A stretch of DNA of 5,249 nucleotides from Lachnoclostridium sp. UBA7122 (GCA_002493085.1 DKXQ01000107.1:1-5249); one strand, 5' to 3'; numbered from the stretch's first letter, positions 1 to 5,154 are shown. Made by a program: numbers and translations. Notes: generated from the letters alone by a model not told the origin.

Positions 1-118
1 AGCGTGCTAAAGTGTCAGAACAGAGTATATGTCTGTTTGCAGAAAATCTAGCCTGTTTCTATTGAATTTTAATCTGTTATTTCTGAAAGTATGTGTTTGT
101 AACTGTTAAGGGAGAATT
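1..118 (+). promoter_or_regulatory. Upstream region of the 426-residue gene, with its ribosome binding site
   Basis: Non-coding AT-rich leader. A ribosome binding site AAGGGAG lies at 108-114, only 4 nt before the ATG at 119, so it is strong but closely spaced. No convincing promoter could be assigned: TTGAAT at 62-67 resembles a -35 box, but the best -10 candidate (AAGTAT, 87-92) is 19 nt away and poor. The motif CTGTT recurs at 33-37, 53-57, 74-78 and 103-107, the first three spaced 20-21 bp apart. TCTG/CAGA form a small inverted repeat at 32-43. Whether any of this is regulatory is unknown. Confidence 0.4.
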
Positions 119-1399
119 ATGTCTGATAAGAAAGAAAAAGATTATACTGCAATGTTTCTGGAATTGATGGGGTGCATGACCTGTATAGCAACTCTTAAAC
201 CAGCCGCCAGCAATACAGATGGCTTAAAAAAGAAAAGTATAATGGCTTTATTAATGTTTGTGACAGTTATAGCCACAATACTGCATAAAAATTATAATAA
301 TTATGCCAGTGAACAAAATATAAACCAGCCTATAGAAGATAATAGTTCTTATTCTGAAGAATCTTCTTTGTATGTGCGCATTGGCATGGATAAAAAGGTA
401 TTTATACCAAATCCTGCTACAGCAGATGGAAAAATTGTAGTTTCGCTAAAAAAAGAATCAGATACTGAAGAAATTCATTTTGACAGAACAAAAAAAAATG
501 AAGCAATATTTTCAAATTATCTCGCAGATTTGTCATTTGCTGGTTTTGATAAACCAGTCTTTGTAAGTGCGTATACAGTTGGAGATATATCAGGGATATC
601 AGATATGGAATCACATATATCTTTAAAGACAAAGAATGGTACAAAAAAGCGGGAAATATCCGGGGGATGCCTGGGGCTTATTGTTACTACAATAAAGGAT
701 AAGTTTGCAAAAATAGATGGAGATAATCTATTGTACTATAACTCTTATTTTGTAGTTCTTGACTATAACAATGGCGTTTGTTATAGAAGAAAAACAGATT
801 TCTCTGTCCATTACTGGCAGTGGGCAGATTTAAATCTGGCTGACCTGACAGGAGATGGGGCGCAGGAAATGATTGTATCTTATAATTATAATAAGTCTAT
901 TGATTTTGGAGTTTACCATGTTAATGCAGACAAACATAATATACAGGAAGTTTATTCATCTGACCGGGATTTTGAAAAAAACAAAGATTTTATAGACCGC
1001 AGGAAGTTTAAAGGCAAGCTTCAGGATAATTATAAGGTAACACTTAAATTTCCGTGTATTGGATATTCAAAGACGGTTTCTATGATTACAGATGGTGGTT
1101 ACAAGAAAAGTGAAATGCAAAATAAAAGGGGTAAATGGGGATGTATTAATTATGTTGGTATGTGGAATAATGGCAAACTTCGGAAGAAATGGGTGAAAAA
1201 ACATGGTCATGTTTTTTTATATACATTAGATGGCATTTCATGTGTAAAAATGAAAGATGGCACTATACAGCTAGAGCTTGCACGTCTTATATGTATTGGT
1301 CACCGTTCAGAATCAGTTGGATATATGTATACATATCTTGGATATGATAGTGATACTCATTCGCTTGCGATAAAGAATGCAGAATATCAAGCATTTTAA
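119..1399 (+). CDS. Predicted membrane-anchored extracytoplasmic protein with an FG-GAP/VCBS-like DLTGDG motif; function unknown
   Basis: Encodes 426 residues that I do not recognise as a named family. Residues 1-40 are mostly polar, with a CxxC pair (Cys19, Cys22) in a mildly hydrophobic patch. Lys-rich residues 37-39 precede one membrane segment (about 41-55), followed by a polar Asn/Ser/Glu-rich linker (56-83). The remaining ~340 residues look like a soluble beta-rich domain, probably outside the membrane. Its clearest motif is DLTGDGAQE at 242-250, after the aromatic WQWADLNL (233-240). It resembles the calcium-binding loops of FG-GAP/VCBS propeller repeats, but only one clear copy is visible, so a full propeller is not supported. 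The C-terminal part (about 365-426) is Tyr/Gly-rich. The ATG at 119 is chosen for the AAGGGAG site just upstream; internal Met42 has no such site and would cut into the membrane segment. The gene is convergent to spoVAC and appears to be a separate transcription unit. It could be a surface sensor or binding protein; nothing ties it to sporulation beyond position. Confidence 0.8.
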   Translation: MSDKKEKDYTAMFLELMGCMTCIATLKPAASNTDGLKKKSIMALLMFVTVIATILHKNYNNYASEQNINQPIEDNSSYSEESSLYVRIGMDKKVFIPNPATADGKIVVSLKKESDTEEIHFDRTKKNEAIFSNYLADLSFAGFDKPVFVSAYTVGDISGISDMESHISLKTKNGTKKREISGGCLGLIVTTIKDKFAKIDGDNLLYYNSYFVVLDYNNGVCYRRKTDFSVHYWQWADLNLADLTGDGAQEMIVSYNYNKSIDFGVYHVNADKHNIQEVYSSDRDFEKNKDFIDRRKFKGKLQDNYKVTLKFPCIGYSKTVSMITDGGYKKSEMQNKRGKWGCINYVGMWNNGKLRKKWVKKHGHVFLYTLDGISCVKMKDGTIQLELARLICIGHRSESVGYMYTYLGYDSDTHSLAIKNAEYQAF

Positions 1400-1425
1400 A
1401 GAAGCAGCACGATATACCAGTTATC

Positions 1426-1473
1426 AAGCCGCTGGCGCTTCAATCTGGTCTTTTCAGATTACACCAGCGGCTT
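1426..1473. terminator. Two-part stem-loop between convergent genes, possible bidirectional terminator
   Basis: A perfect 10-bp inverted repeat, AAGCCGCTGG (1426-1435) and CCAGCGGCTT (1464-1473), encloses a second 6-bp repeat, AATCTG (1442-1447) and CAGATT (1455-1460), around a 7-nt loop. The structure sits almost centrally between the plus-strand stop (1399) and the spoVAC stop (1501), as expected of a shared terminator. Neither side has a clear T-run after the outer stem, so intrinsic termination is not well supported. It may instead act as a transcript 3'-end stabiliser or stop point. Confidence 0.5.
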
Positions 1474-1500
1474 CATCCATACAAATTTGTACATAATCCT

Positions 1501-2007
1501 TCACTTTGCAAAAATTGTGTATATCCAGTATATAACACCCAGTACCCACGAACTGAATATCCCATATAAAATTACAGGTCCTGCAATCGAAAATATCTTG
1601 CATCCTACTCCAAATACATCGCCTTCCGCCTGGAATTCTATTGCAGGAGATACTACAGAGTTTGCAAACCCTGTTATTGGCACTATGCTGCCCGCCCCGG
1701 CAAACTGTCCAAGTTTCTGGTATATATTAAATCCTGTAAGTATTATGCTTATGCCAATCAGTGTCATTGTACTGTAAAGCCCTGCAAGTTTATCATCATT
1801 TCCTATAGATTTGTAAATTTCACTAAATATTTCCCCAAGAAGGCAGATAGTTCCCCCTACTCCAAATGCCTTAATGCAATTTAAAAATATATTGTTCTTG
1901 GGAGTCATATTTTTTACATATTCGTTGTACTTTTCTTTTTGTAAATTGCTGTCTTTTTCATTTATAACTTCTTCTATGCCAGGATTGTCCCTGTCTTTTT
2001 CATTCAT
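1501..2007 (-). CDS. spoVAC: Stage V sporulation protein AC, SpoVA channel membrane subunit
   Basis: Encodes 168 residues. The family is recognised from the NCIKAFGVGG..C..G block (43-57), shared with B. subtilis SpoVAC, and from the hallmark GAGSIVPITGFANSVVSPA (104-122) of the SpoVAC/SpoVAE family. Membrane segments lie near 41-62 and 77-95, then in the hydrophobic C-terminal half (about 130-164). From family knowledge, SpoVAC is an inner-membrane protein of the SpoVA complex that imports dipicolinic acid into the forespore and releases it in germination; purified B. subtilis SpoVAC behaves as a mechanosensitive channel. The start is set at 2007, where AAAGGAG lies 7 nt upstream; an in-frame ATG at 2082 would overlap spoVAB. 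About 30 charged residues precede the conserved region, and the protein is somewhat longer than the ~150-residue B. subtilis one. SpoVAE is a paralogous alternative, but the N-terminal block favours SpoVAC. It is the last gene of its operon: no spoVAD or spoVAE follows. Confidence 0.93.
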   Translation of the reverse strand: MNEKDRDNPGIEEVINEKDSNLQKEKYNEYVKNMTPKNNIFLNCIKAFGVGGTICLLGEIFSEIYKSIGNDDKLAGLYSTMTLIGISIILTGFNIYQKLGQFAGAGSIVPITGFANSVVSPAIEFQAEGDVFGVGCKIFSIAGPVILYGIFSSWVLGVIYWIYTIFAK

Positions 2008-2014
2008 AAATAAT

Positions 2015-2021
2015 CTCCTTT
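2015..2021 (-). promoter_or_regulatory. Ribosome binding site that sets the spoVAC start
   Basis: The minus-strand sequence AAAGGAG ends 7 nt before the ATG at 2005-2007. No comparable site precedes the longer in-frame start at 2082, so the short form of SpoVAC is preferred. A small hairpin (ATGCC/GGCAT, 2030-2043) lies just upstream of the site in the 59-nt spoVAB-spoVAC gap. Confidence 0.85.
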
Positions 2022-2066
2022 CTGCTGCCATGCCTGATGGCATCATGCACAATAGCCCATTCCGTC

Positions 2067-2492
2067 TTAAAGACTGCCACATACAAATAGCTGGTACAGT
2101 GTTCCAAGGCCTTTTCCAAGTGCAAGCATAACTACAATTACCGGCAGGCCTGTCTGAAGGCTGGTTCTTTTTAAAAGTATAGGAATAACTTTCAGGCTTT
2201 CTGCAAGTGACATTGAAAGCGCACCAACAAATATTCCTGCAAATACAGCGGCAATTACCATGCCTGTTATCCCAATATGCACATGAAACTTATATACTGT
2301 TATAAGGCTTCCCACAGTGCCGCCAAGTGCAATTGCTGTTTCCATCTGCCGTATGTCACAGCCAATCTTCATGCCGCCTGCAAGCCGTGGAACTATTTTA
2401 AGTGCAGTAATAAGTGCAAATGTCCCGGCAGCTACTGCAACCCCGCCTGAAAATCCTATTACAGCAAGAATAACATTCTGAAAAAATTCCAT
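2067..2492 (-). CDS. spoVAB: Stage V sporulation protein AB, SpoVA membrane subunit
   Basis: Encodes 141 residues, close to the B. subtilis length, and almost wholly hydrophobic. Predicted membrane segments lie at about 6-30, 50-66, 74-96 and 114-137. Family signatures are GFSGGVAVAAG (13-23) in segment 1, the IVPRLA loop (33-38), and the FVGALSMSLAESLKVIPIL stretch (88-106). SpoVAB belongs to the forespore inner-membrane SpoVA system for dipicolinic acid movement; its own biochemical role is not established. The ATG at 2490-2492 has AAGGAG 8 nt upstream, and the gene lies 24 nt after the spoVAA stop, consistent with co-transcription. Nothing looks truncated. Confidence 0.93.
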   Translation of the reverse strand: MEFFQNVILAVIGFSGGVAVAAGTFALITALKIVPRLAGGMKIGCDIRQMETAIALGGTVGSLITVYKFHVHIGITGMVIAAVFAGIFVGALSMSLAESLKVIPILLKRTSLQTGLPVIVVMLALGKGLGTLYQLFVCGSL

Positions 2493-2516
2493 TATAGTAT
2501 CTCCTTCCGTATTTTG

Positions 2517-3140
2517 CTATTTAATTATCTTTCCTTCTCTTGAAGAATCAGTAATTATTGTATTATTCAGGTCCTCTTCAAACGTGCGCATCTCCATATG
2601 AAGCGGTGTCGGGTCATCATGGACTTTTGAACTTTTAAAGTGGTTATAAAAACCCAGTATCCCAACTGGTATTCCAATACTGTAAGCAATCTCTAAAATT
2701 GAACCATCTGATTTATGCACACCTGTTACCAGATAGTAAAAATCATTAAACACATCTCCTACGCTTACATCAGTATTAAATGTCATTATAGTAAATGCTG
2801 AACCAAAAAAAACTATAAGGGCTACAAATGTAAGTTTGATATATTCAAGCCATTTCTTATCTGGTACAGGTATTTTATACTCTACTATAAATTCTGGCTC
2901 TCCAATAGTCTGGACTGTAATATCCGGATACTCTTTTTGCACCATGCTTACAACTTTCATAACTGAGAACACGAGAATTTCGTTTTTATTGCCTTTTACA
3001 GTATATAAAACTATATTACTGATTTCTTTAACTATATTATTATCAGCAGAAAATATTTCTGCCACATCCTGTAACAGTATTCTTTTATTTACAACCTGGA
3101 CGTTCTGGCCAATTTTCAGATATACCGTGTTAGCTTTCAT
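2517..3140 (-). CDS. spoVAA: Stage V sporulation protein AA, SpoVA subunit
   Basis: Encodes 207 residues, about the family length. The N-terminal ~95 residues form a soluble alpha/beta domain, beginning with the strand VYLKIGQNVQV. Two membrane segments follow, at about 100-119 and 148-166. The C-terminal cytoplasmic tail carries the conserved DDPTPLHMEMRTFEEDL (175-191), matching the DDPTPLEVEMRLYE-type motif of B. subtilis SpoVAA; the preceding GILGFYNHF (160-168) also fits. SpoVAA is a membrane member of the SpoVA complex, in which the N-terminal domain is thought to mediate protein contacts. AAGGACGGA lies upstream of the ATG, with its last GGA 7 nt from it. The 70-nt gap from the upstream small gene shows no clear promoter, so transcription probably reads through from the sigma-G-like promoter near 3442-3471. 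Confidence 0.93.
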   Translation of the reverse strand: MKANTVYLKIGQNVQVVNKRILLQDVAEIFSADNNIVKEISNIVLYTVKGNKNEILVFSVMKVVSMVQKEYPDITVQTIGEPEFIVEYKIPVPDKKWLEYIKLTFVALIVFFGSAFTIMTFNTDVSVGDVFNDFYYLVTGVHKSDGSILEIAYSIGIPVGILGFYNHFKSSKVHDDPTPLHMEMRTFEEDLNNTIITDSSREGKIIK

Positions 3141-3210
3141 TAATATTTCCGTCCTTTATAATCCAAAATTTATCTTACACTCTGCGCTTCCCCTTAAAAG
3201 AAAAAATATA

Positions 3211-3411
3211 TCAGTCAGGCAGATTTAACTTTTTGCGGTTCCAGCCAAATGCAACCACGCTTGCATCTGGTTCTTCTTCCCAGCCTCTTTCCACAATCCT
3301 GCCATTGGCATATTCTGCCCTGGTGTTGCGTACAGATGCCATGTAACAAACTGTTGTAATAATCATTAGAGTAAATACAATAGCAATAAGCCATACTTTA
3401 TTTTTTTTCAT
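3211..3411 (-). CDS. Small membrane-anchored protein between sigF and spoVAA, unknown function
   Basis: Encodes 66 residues that I do not recognise. Residues 1-5 are basic (MKKNK), 6-25 form one hydrophobic membrane segment, and the remaining ~40 residues are a polar tail containing NGRIVERGWEEEPDASVV (36-53) and a basic patch NRKK (58-61). There is no lipobox: Val precedes Cys22. Signal peptide and signal anchor cannot be told apart by eye; an anchor with the tail facing outward is likelier, as no typical cleavage site is clear. The gene looks real: the site AAGGGGG lies 8 nt before the ATG, it sits in line between sigF (57 nt upstream) and spoVAA (70 nt downstream), and a near-consensus sigma-G promoter ends about 30 nt upstream. 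It would be the first gene of the forespore spoVA transcript. B. subtilis has no gene at this position. An accessory role for the SpoVA complex or the spore membrane is inference. Confidence 0.75.
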   Translation of the reverse strand: MKKNKVWLIAIVFTLMIITTVCYMASVRNTRAEYANGRIVERGWEEEPDASVVAFGWNRKKLNLPD

Positions 3412-3441
3412 AATAAATTCCCCCTTGTTTTACTATGTGAT

Positions 3442-3471
3442 TAGTATGGCTTATATATTTTTTAATATTCA
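3442..3471 (-). promoter_or_regulatory. Sigma-G (forespore) promoter for the spoVA gene set
   Basis: On the minus strand, TGAATA (3471-3466) is followed by 17 nt and then CATACTA (3448-3442). This fits the sigma-G consensus, roughly GNATR with CATNNTA and a 17-18 nt spacer. The -35 element overlaps the sigF TGA stop codon. Transcription would start around 3433-3437, about 25 nt before the start codon of the 66-residue gene. In B. subtilis the spoVA operon just downstream of sigF is also driven by sigma-G, which supports the call. Sigma-F recognises related elements, but the GC rather than GG before the -10 favours sigma-G. Confidence 0.8.
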
Positions 3472-4269
3472 GCATCTTGCCTTTTCACGCAGTTTTTTTA
3501 AAATTTTTTTCTCCAGCCTGCTTACCTGCACCTGGCTTATTCCTAATTCTGCAGCAACGTCTGTCTGTGTCATCTCCTTATAATACCTGTATTCTATCAG
3601 CTGCCGTTCTTTTTCATCCAGTTCACTTAAAAGTTCACTTAAAAGAATATGGTTTAACAGTTTTTCCTTTTCTTCATCCTGTATTGACCCATCCAGTCCA
3701 GTACCACGTCCTCTGTCCCTTATAGAAGATGCCATATAACTGGCACTTCCCTGGCAATTCTTAACAATCTGGTCAACCATGTAAATATCTTTTCCCTCAG
3801 ACTGGTACACAGTCCTGTATATCGAGTCAACTTCACTATTTGCTTCTAGTGCAAGAACTATATCCTCTGGCTCAAGCTCTGTTACTGCTGCTATCTCCTT
3901 TATCGTTGCAGTCCTTCCGAGCTCCTGTCCCAGTATATCAGCAGCTTTCTTCACCTTCCAGCCATTTTCCTTAATAGTCCTGCTCACTTTTATCATTCCA
4001 TCATCTCTTAGAAAGCGCTTTATTTCACCTGTTATCATTGGTACTGCATAGGTAGAAAACTTCACACCGAACTGCATATCAAAATTATCTATTGATTTTA
4101 TAAGCCCTATGCAGCCAATCTGGAATATATCATCTGCTTCATATCCCCTGCCCGAAAATCTTTTTACAATGTTCCATACAAGCCCGACATTTTCTTCGAC
4201 AATTTTATTCCTTGCCTCTTTATCACCTGCACGTGCTCTCTCTAACAGTTCCATTACATCCATATGCAC
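3469..4269 (-). CDS. sigF: RNA polymerase sigma-F factor, first forespore-specific sigma factor
   Basis: Encodes 266 residues of a sigma-70 group 3 factor. Region 2 spans about 22-92, with VGLVWNIVKRF (28-38), the DDIFQIGCIGLIKSIDNFD core-binding stretch (46-64) and the FSTYAVPMITGEIKRFLRDD block (71-90). Region 3 spans about 93-165 (IKVSRTIKE). Region 4, about 205-262, ends in the helix-turn-helix TQTDVAAELGISQVQVSRLEKKIL (234-257), nearly identical to B. subtilis sigma-F. It directs early forespore transcription and is held inactive by SpoIIAB. Compared from memory with the 255-residue B. subtilis protein, the linker before region 4 (about 171-199) holds roughly 25 extra residues rich in Ser, Gly and Arg. 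The preferred start is GTG at 4267-4269: AAGGA ends 6 nt upstream, while the in-frame ATG at 4261-4263 would be 12 nt away. The gene lies 12 nt after spoIIAB. Confidence 0.97.
   Translation of the reverse strand: MHMDVMELLERARAGDKEARNKIVEENVGLVWNIVKRFSGRGYEADDIFQIGCIGLIKSIDNFDMQFGVKFSTYAVPMITGEIKRFLRDDGMIKVSRTIKENGWKVKKAADILGQELGRTATIKEIAAVTELEPEDIVLALEANSEVDSIYRTVYQSEGKDIYMVDQIVKNCQGSASYMASSIRDRGRGTGLDGSIQDEEKEKLLNHILLSELLSELDEKERQLIEYRYYKEMTQTDVAAELGISQVQVSRLEKKILKKLREKARC
3620..3643. repeat. 12-nt perfect tandem duplication inside sigF
   Basis: AGTTCACTTAAA occurs twice in direct succession (3620-3631, 3632-3643). It keeps the frame and encodes the repeated Leu-Ser-Glu-Leu of residues ~210-217 (LSELLSEL), at the start of region 4. 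The aligned B. subtilis segment has the same length, so the repeat probably reflects helical codon reuse rather than an insertion. Confidence 0.7.
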
Positions 4270-4275
4270 ATACCA

Positions 4276-4281
4276 TCCTTA
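4276..4281 (-). promoter_or_regulatory. Ribosome binding site favouring a GTG start for sigF
   Basis: TAAGGA on the minus strand overlaps the end of the spoIIAB-sigF gap and ends 6 nt before the GTG at 4269, versus 12 nt before the ATG at 4263. Normal spacing points to GTG, which adds two residues (Met-His) to the protein. Confidence 0.6.
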
Positions 4282-4704
4282 TCAGTCCTGCTCTTCACAA
4301 ACCCCTATTGTCTTTTTTAAAAATACTTTTGTCCCTTTTCCTGGCACTGACTCCACTTCCAGCTCGTCCATAAATGCTTCCATAAATGCAAATCCCATTC
4401 CAGAGCGCTCCCACTCAGGTCTTGTTGTATACAGAGGTTCCATTGCCTTTTCTATATCACTTATGCCAACACCAAAATCTTCTATTATAATGCTTACATC
4501 ATAATTATGTATACAACACTCCATAACAATATCACCAGCGCCATTTTCATATCCATGTATAATACTGTTTGTAACAGCTTCTGATACGGCAGTTTTTACA
4601 TCCGACAATTCCTCAAGTGTCGGATTAAGGCGGGTTATATATGCTGCTATAACAGTCCTTGCAAATGCCTCATTTTCTGAACAACTTTCAAATATAATTT
4701 TCAT
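4282..4704 (-). CDS. spoIIAB: SpoIIAB, anti-sigma-F factor and serine kinase
   Basis: Encodes 140 residues, close to the ~146 of B. subtilis. It is a GHKL-fold ATPase and kinase. The N box is SEAVTNSIIHGYENG (41-55), with catalytic Glu42 and Mg-binding Asn46 (Glu46 and Asn50 in B. subtilis). The G1 box is DFGVGI (76-81) and the G2 region RSGMGFAFMEAFMD (100-113). Arg16 in ENEAFART corresponds to B. subtilis Arg20, which contacts sigma-F. A SpoIIAB dimer binds sigma-F with ATP and blocks it; it also phosphorylates SpoIIAA, while ADP favours the SpoIIAA-bound state. The gene overlaps the 3' end of spoIIAA by 17 nt, and its site GGAGG (4711-4715), 6 nt before the ATG, lies within spoIIAA, so translation of the two is probably coupled. 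All key motifs are intact. Confidence 0.97.
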   Translation of the reverse strand: MKIIFESCSENEAFARTVIAAYITRLNPTLEELSDVKTAVSEAVTNSIIHGYENGAGDIVMECCIHNYDVSIIIEDFGVGISDIEKAMEPLYTTRPEWERSGMGFAFMEAFMDELEVESVPGKGTKVFLKKTIGVCEEQD

Positions 4705-5068
4705 ACTTAACCTCCAAAGCCCTTATTGCATCTTCCGGCGTGTCATATTTTTCAATTATCTTGTACAGGCCTGATATTCTGAATATCTTGTCTACCATTT
4801 TGCCTACATTTGCCACACATGCCCTGCCACCAAGAAACATTACTTTTTTATATCTTCCCATAATAAGGCCTATGCCTGAACTGTCCATAAAACCCACATC
4901 TTTAAAATCAAATATGATATGCTTTACATCACCAGTGTCTATAAGCCTGTCCGAACGTTCTCTTAAAAGTTTTACTGCATGGTGGTCCAGGTCCTGTGTT
5001 ATATAGATTATAAGGCAGTTTTTATATATTTCATAGTGAATCCCTGCCACTACATTTTCCTTAAGCAT
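4688..5068 (-). CDS. spoIIAA: SpoIIAA, anti-anti-sigma-F factor (STAS domain)
   Basis: Encodes 126 residues forming a single STAS domain, against ~117 in B. subtilis; the N terminus is a few residues longer. The QDLDHH motif (25-30) matches the GELDHH of B. subtilis. The phosphorylation loop is FMDSSGIGLIMGRYK (60-74), where Ser63 corresponds to the B. subtilis Ser58 phosphorylated by SpoIIAB and dephosphorylated by SpoIIE. The ISGLYKII helix (98-105) near the C terminus is also typical. Unphosphorylated SpoIIAA attacks the SpoIIAB-sigma-F complex and frees sigma-F in the forespore. The ATG at 5066-5068 has a consensus AGGAGG (5075-5080) 6 nt upstream. It is the first gene of the spoIIAA-spoIIAB-sigF operon, preceded by a hairpin and a sigma-A-like promoter. 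Confidence 0.97.
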   Translation of the reverse strand: MLKENVVAGIHYEIYKNCLIIYITQDLDHHAVKLLRERSDRLIDTGDVKHIIFDFKDVGFMDSSGIGLIMGRYKKVMFLGGRACVANVGKMVDKIFRISGLYKIIEKYDTPEDAIRALEVKYENYI

Positions 5069-5096
5069 AACATTCCTCCTATATTTTTATATTTGA

Positions 5097-5125
5097 CTTA
5101 TAAAAAACAAAACACGCCCTGTCAG
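5097..5125 (-). promoter_or_regulatory. Candidate sigma-A-like promoter for the spoIIA operon
   Basis: On the minus strand, CTGACA (5125-5120) and TATAAG (5102-5097) are separated by 17 nt, each matching five of six bases of the sigma-A consensus. Transcription would start near 5090, giving a leader of about 22 nt that holds AGGAGG. The -35 box lies in the distal arm of the adjacent hairpin. In B. subtilis spoIIA is driven by sigma-H with Spo0A; no good sigma-H promoter or exact Spo0A box was found here. The T-rich terminator tail could mimic part of this match, so the call is tentative. Confidence 0.4.
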
Positions 5126-5154
5126 AATCACATCATATGTTATTCTGACAGGGC
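5102..5154 (-). terminator. Rho-independent terminator or leader hairpin upstream of spoIIAA
   Basis: The 13-bp perfect inverted repeat GCCCTGTCAGAAT (5116-5128) and ATTCTGACAGGGC (5142-5154) can extend, after one mismatch, by ACAT/ATGT to a 3-nt loop. On the minus strand the stem is followed within about 3 nt by TTTTGTTTTTT (5112-5102), a good terminator tail; the plus-strand side has none. It probably ends a transcript entering from the right of the window on the minus strand, just ahead of spoIIAA. If the spoIIA promoter lies further upstream instead, it would be an attenuator in the operon leader. Confidence 0.75.

Noticed and set aside
417..644. Minus-strand open frame of 75 codons within the 426-residue gene
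   Set aside because: It is Leu/Tyr/Phe-rich as expected from antisense reading of an AT-rich gene, and nothing supports expression.
1487..1777. Plus-strand open frame of 96 codons
   Set aside because: It is antisense to spoVAC, lacks a ribosome site and codes for no recognisable protein; it mirrors spoVAC codon structure.
2008..2082. Longer SpoVAC starting at the in-frame ATG at 2082
   Set aside because: It would overlap spoVAB, adds residues (MWQSLRRNG...) unlike the family, and has no good ribosome site, while AAAGGAG sits 7 nt before the ATG at 2007.
2836..3228. Plus-strand open frame of 130 codons
   Set aside because: It is antisense to spoVAA and runs into the small gene; the opposite strand holds a clear family member.
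3205..3426. The 66-residue gene as a lipoprotein
   Set aside because: Cys22 is preceded by Thr-Thr-Val rather than a small residue at -1, so no lipobox is present.
4109..4504. Plus-strand open frame of 131 codons across the sigF-spoIIAB junction
   Set aside because: It lies antisense to two highly conserved genes and has Ser/Pro-rich low-complexity content typical of antisense reading.
5092..5098. Possible Spo0A box (AGTCAAA on the minus strand)
   Set aside because: It matches only five of seven bases of TGTCGAA and lies just downstream of the putative -10; chance matches of this quality are common in AT-rich DNA.
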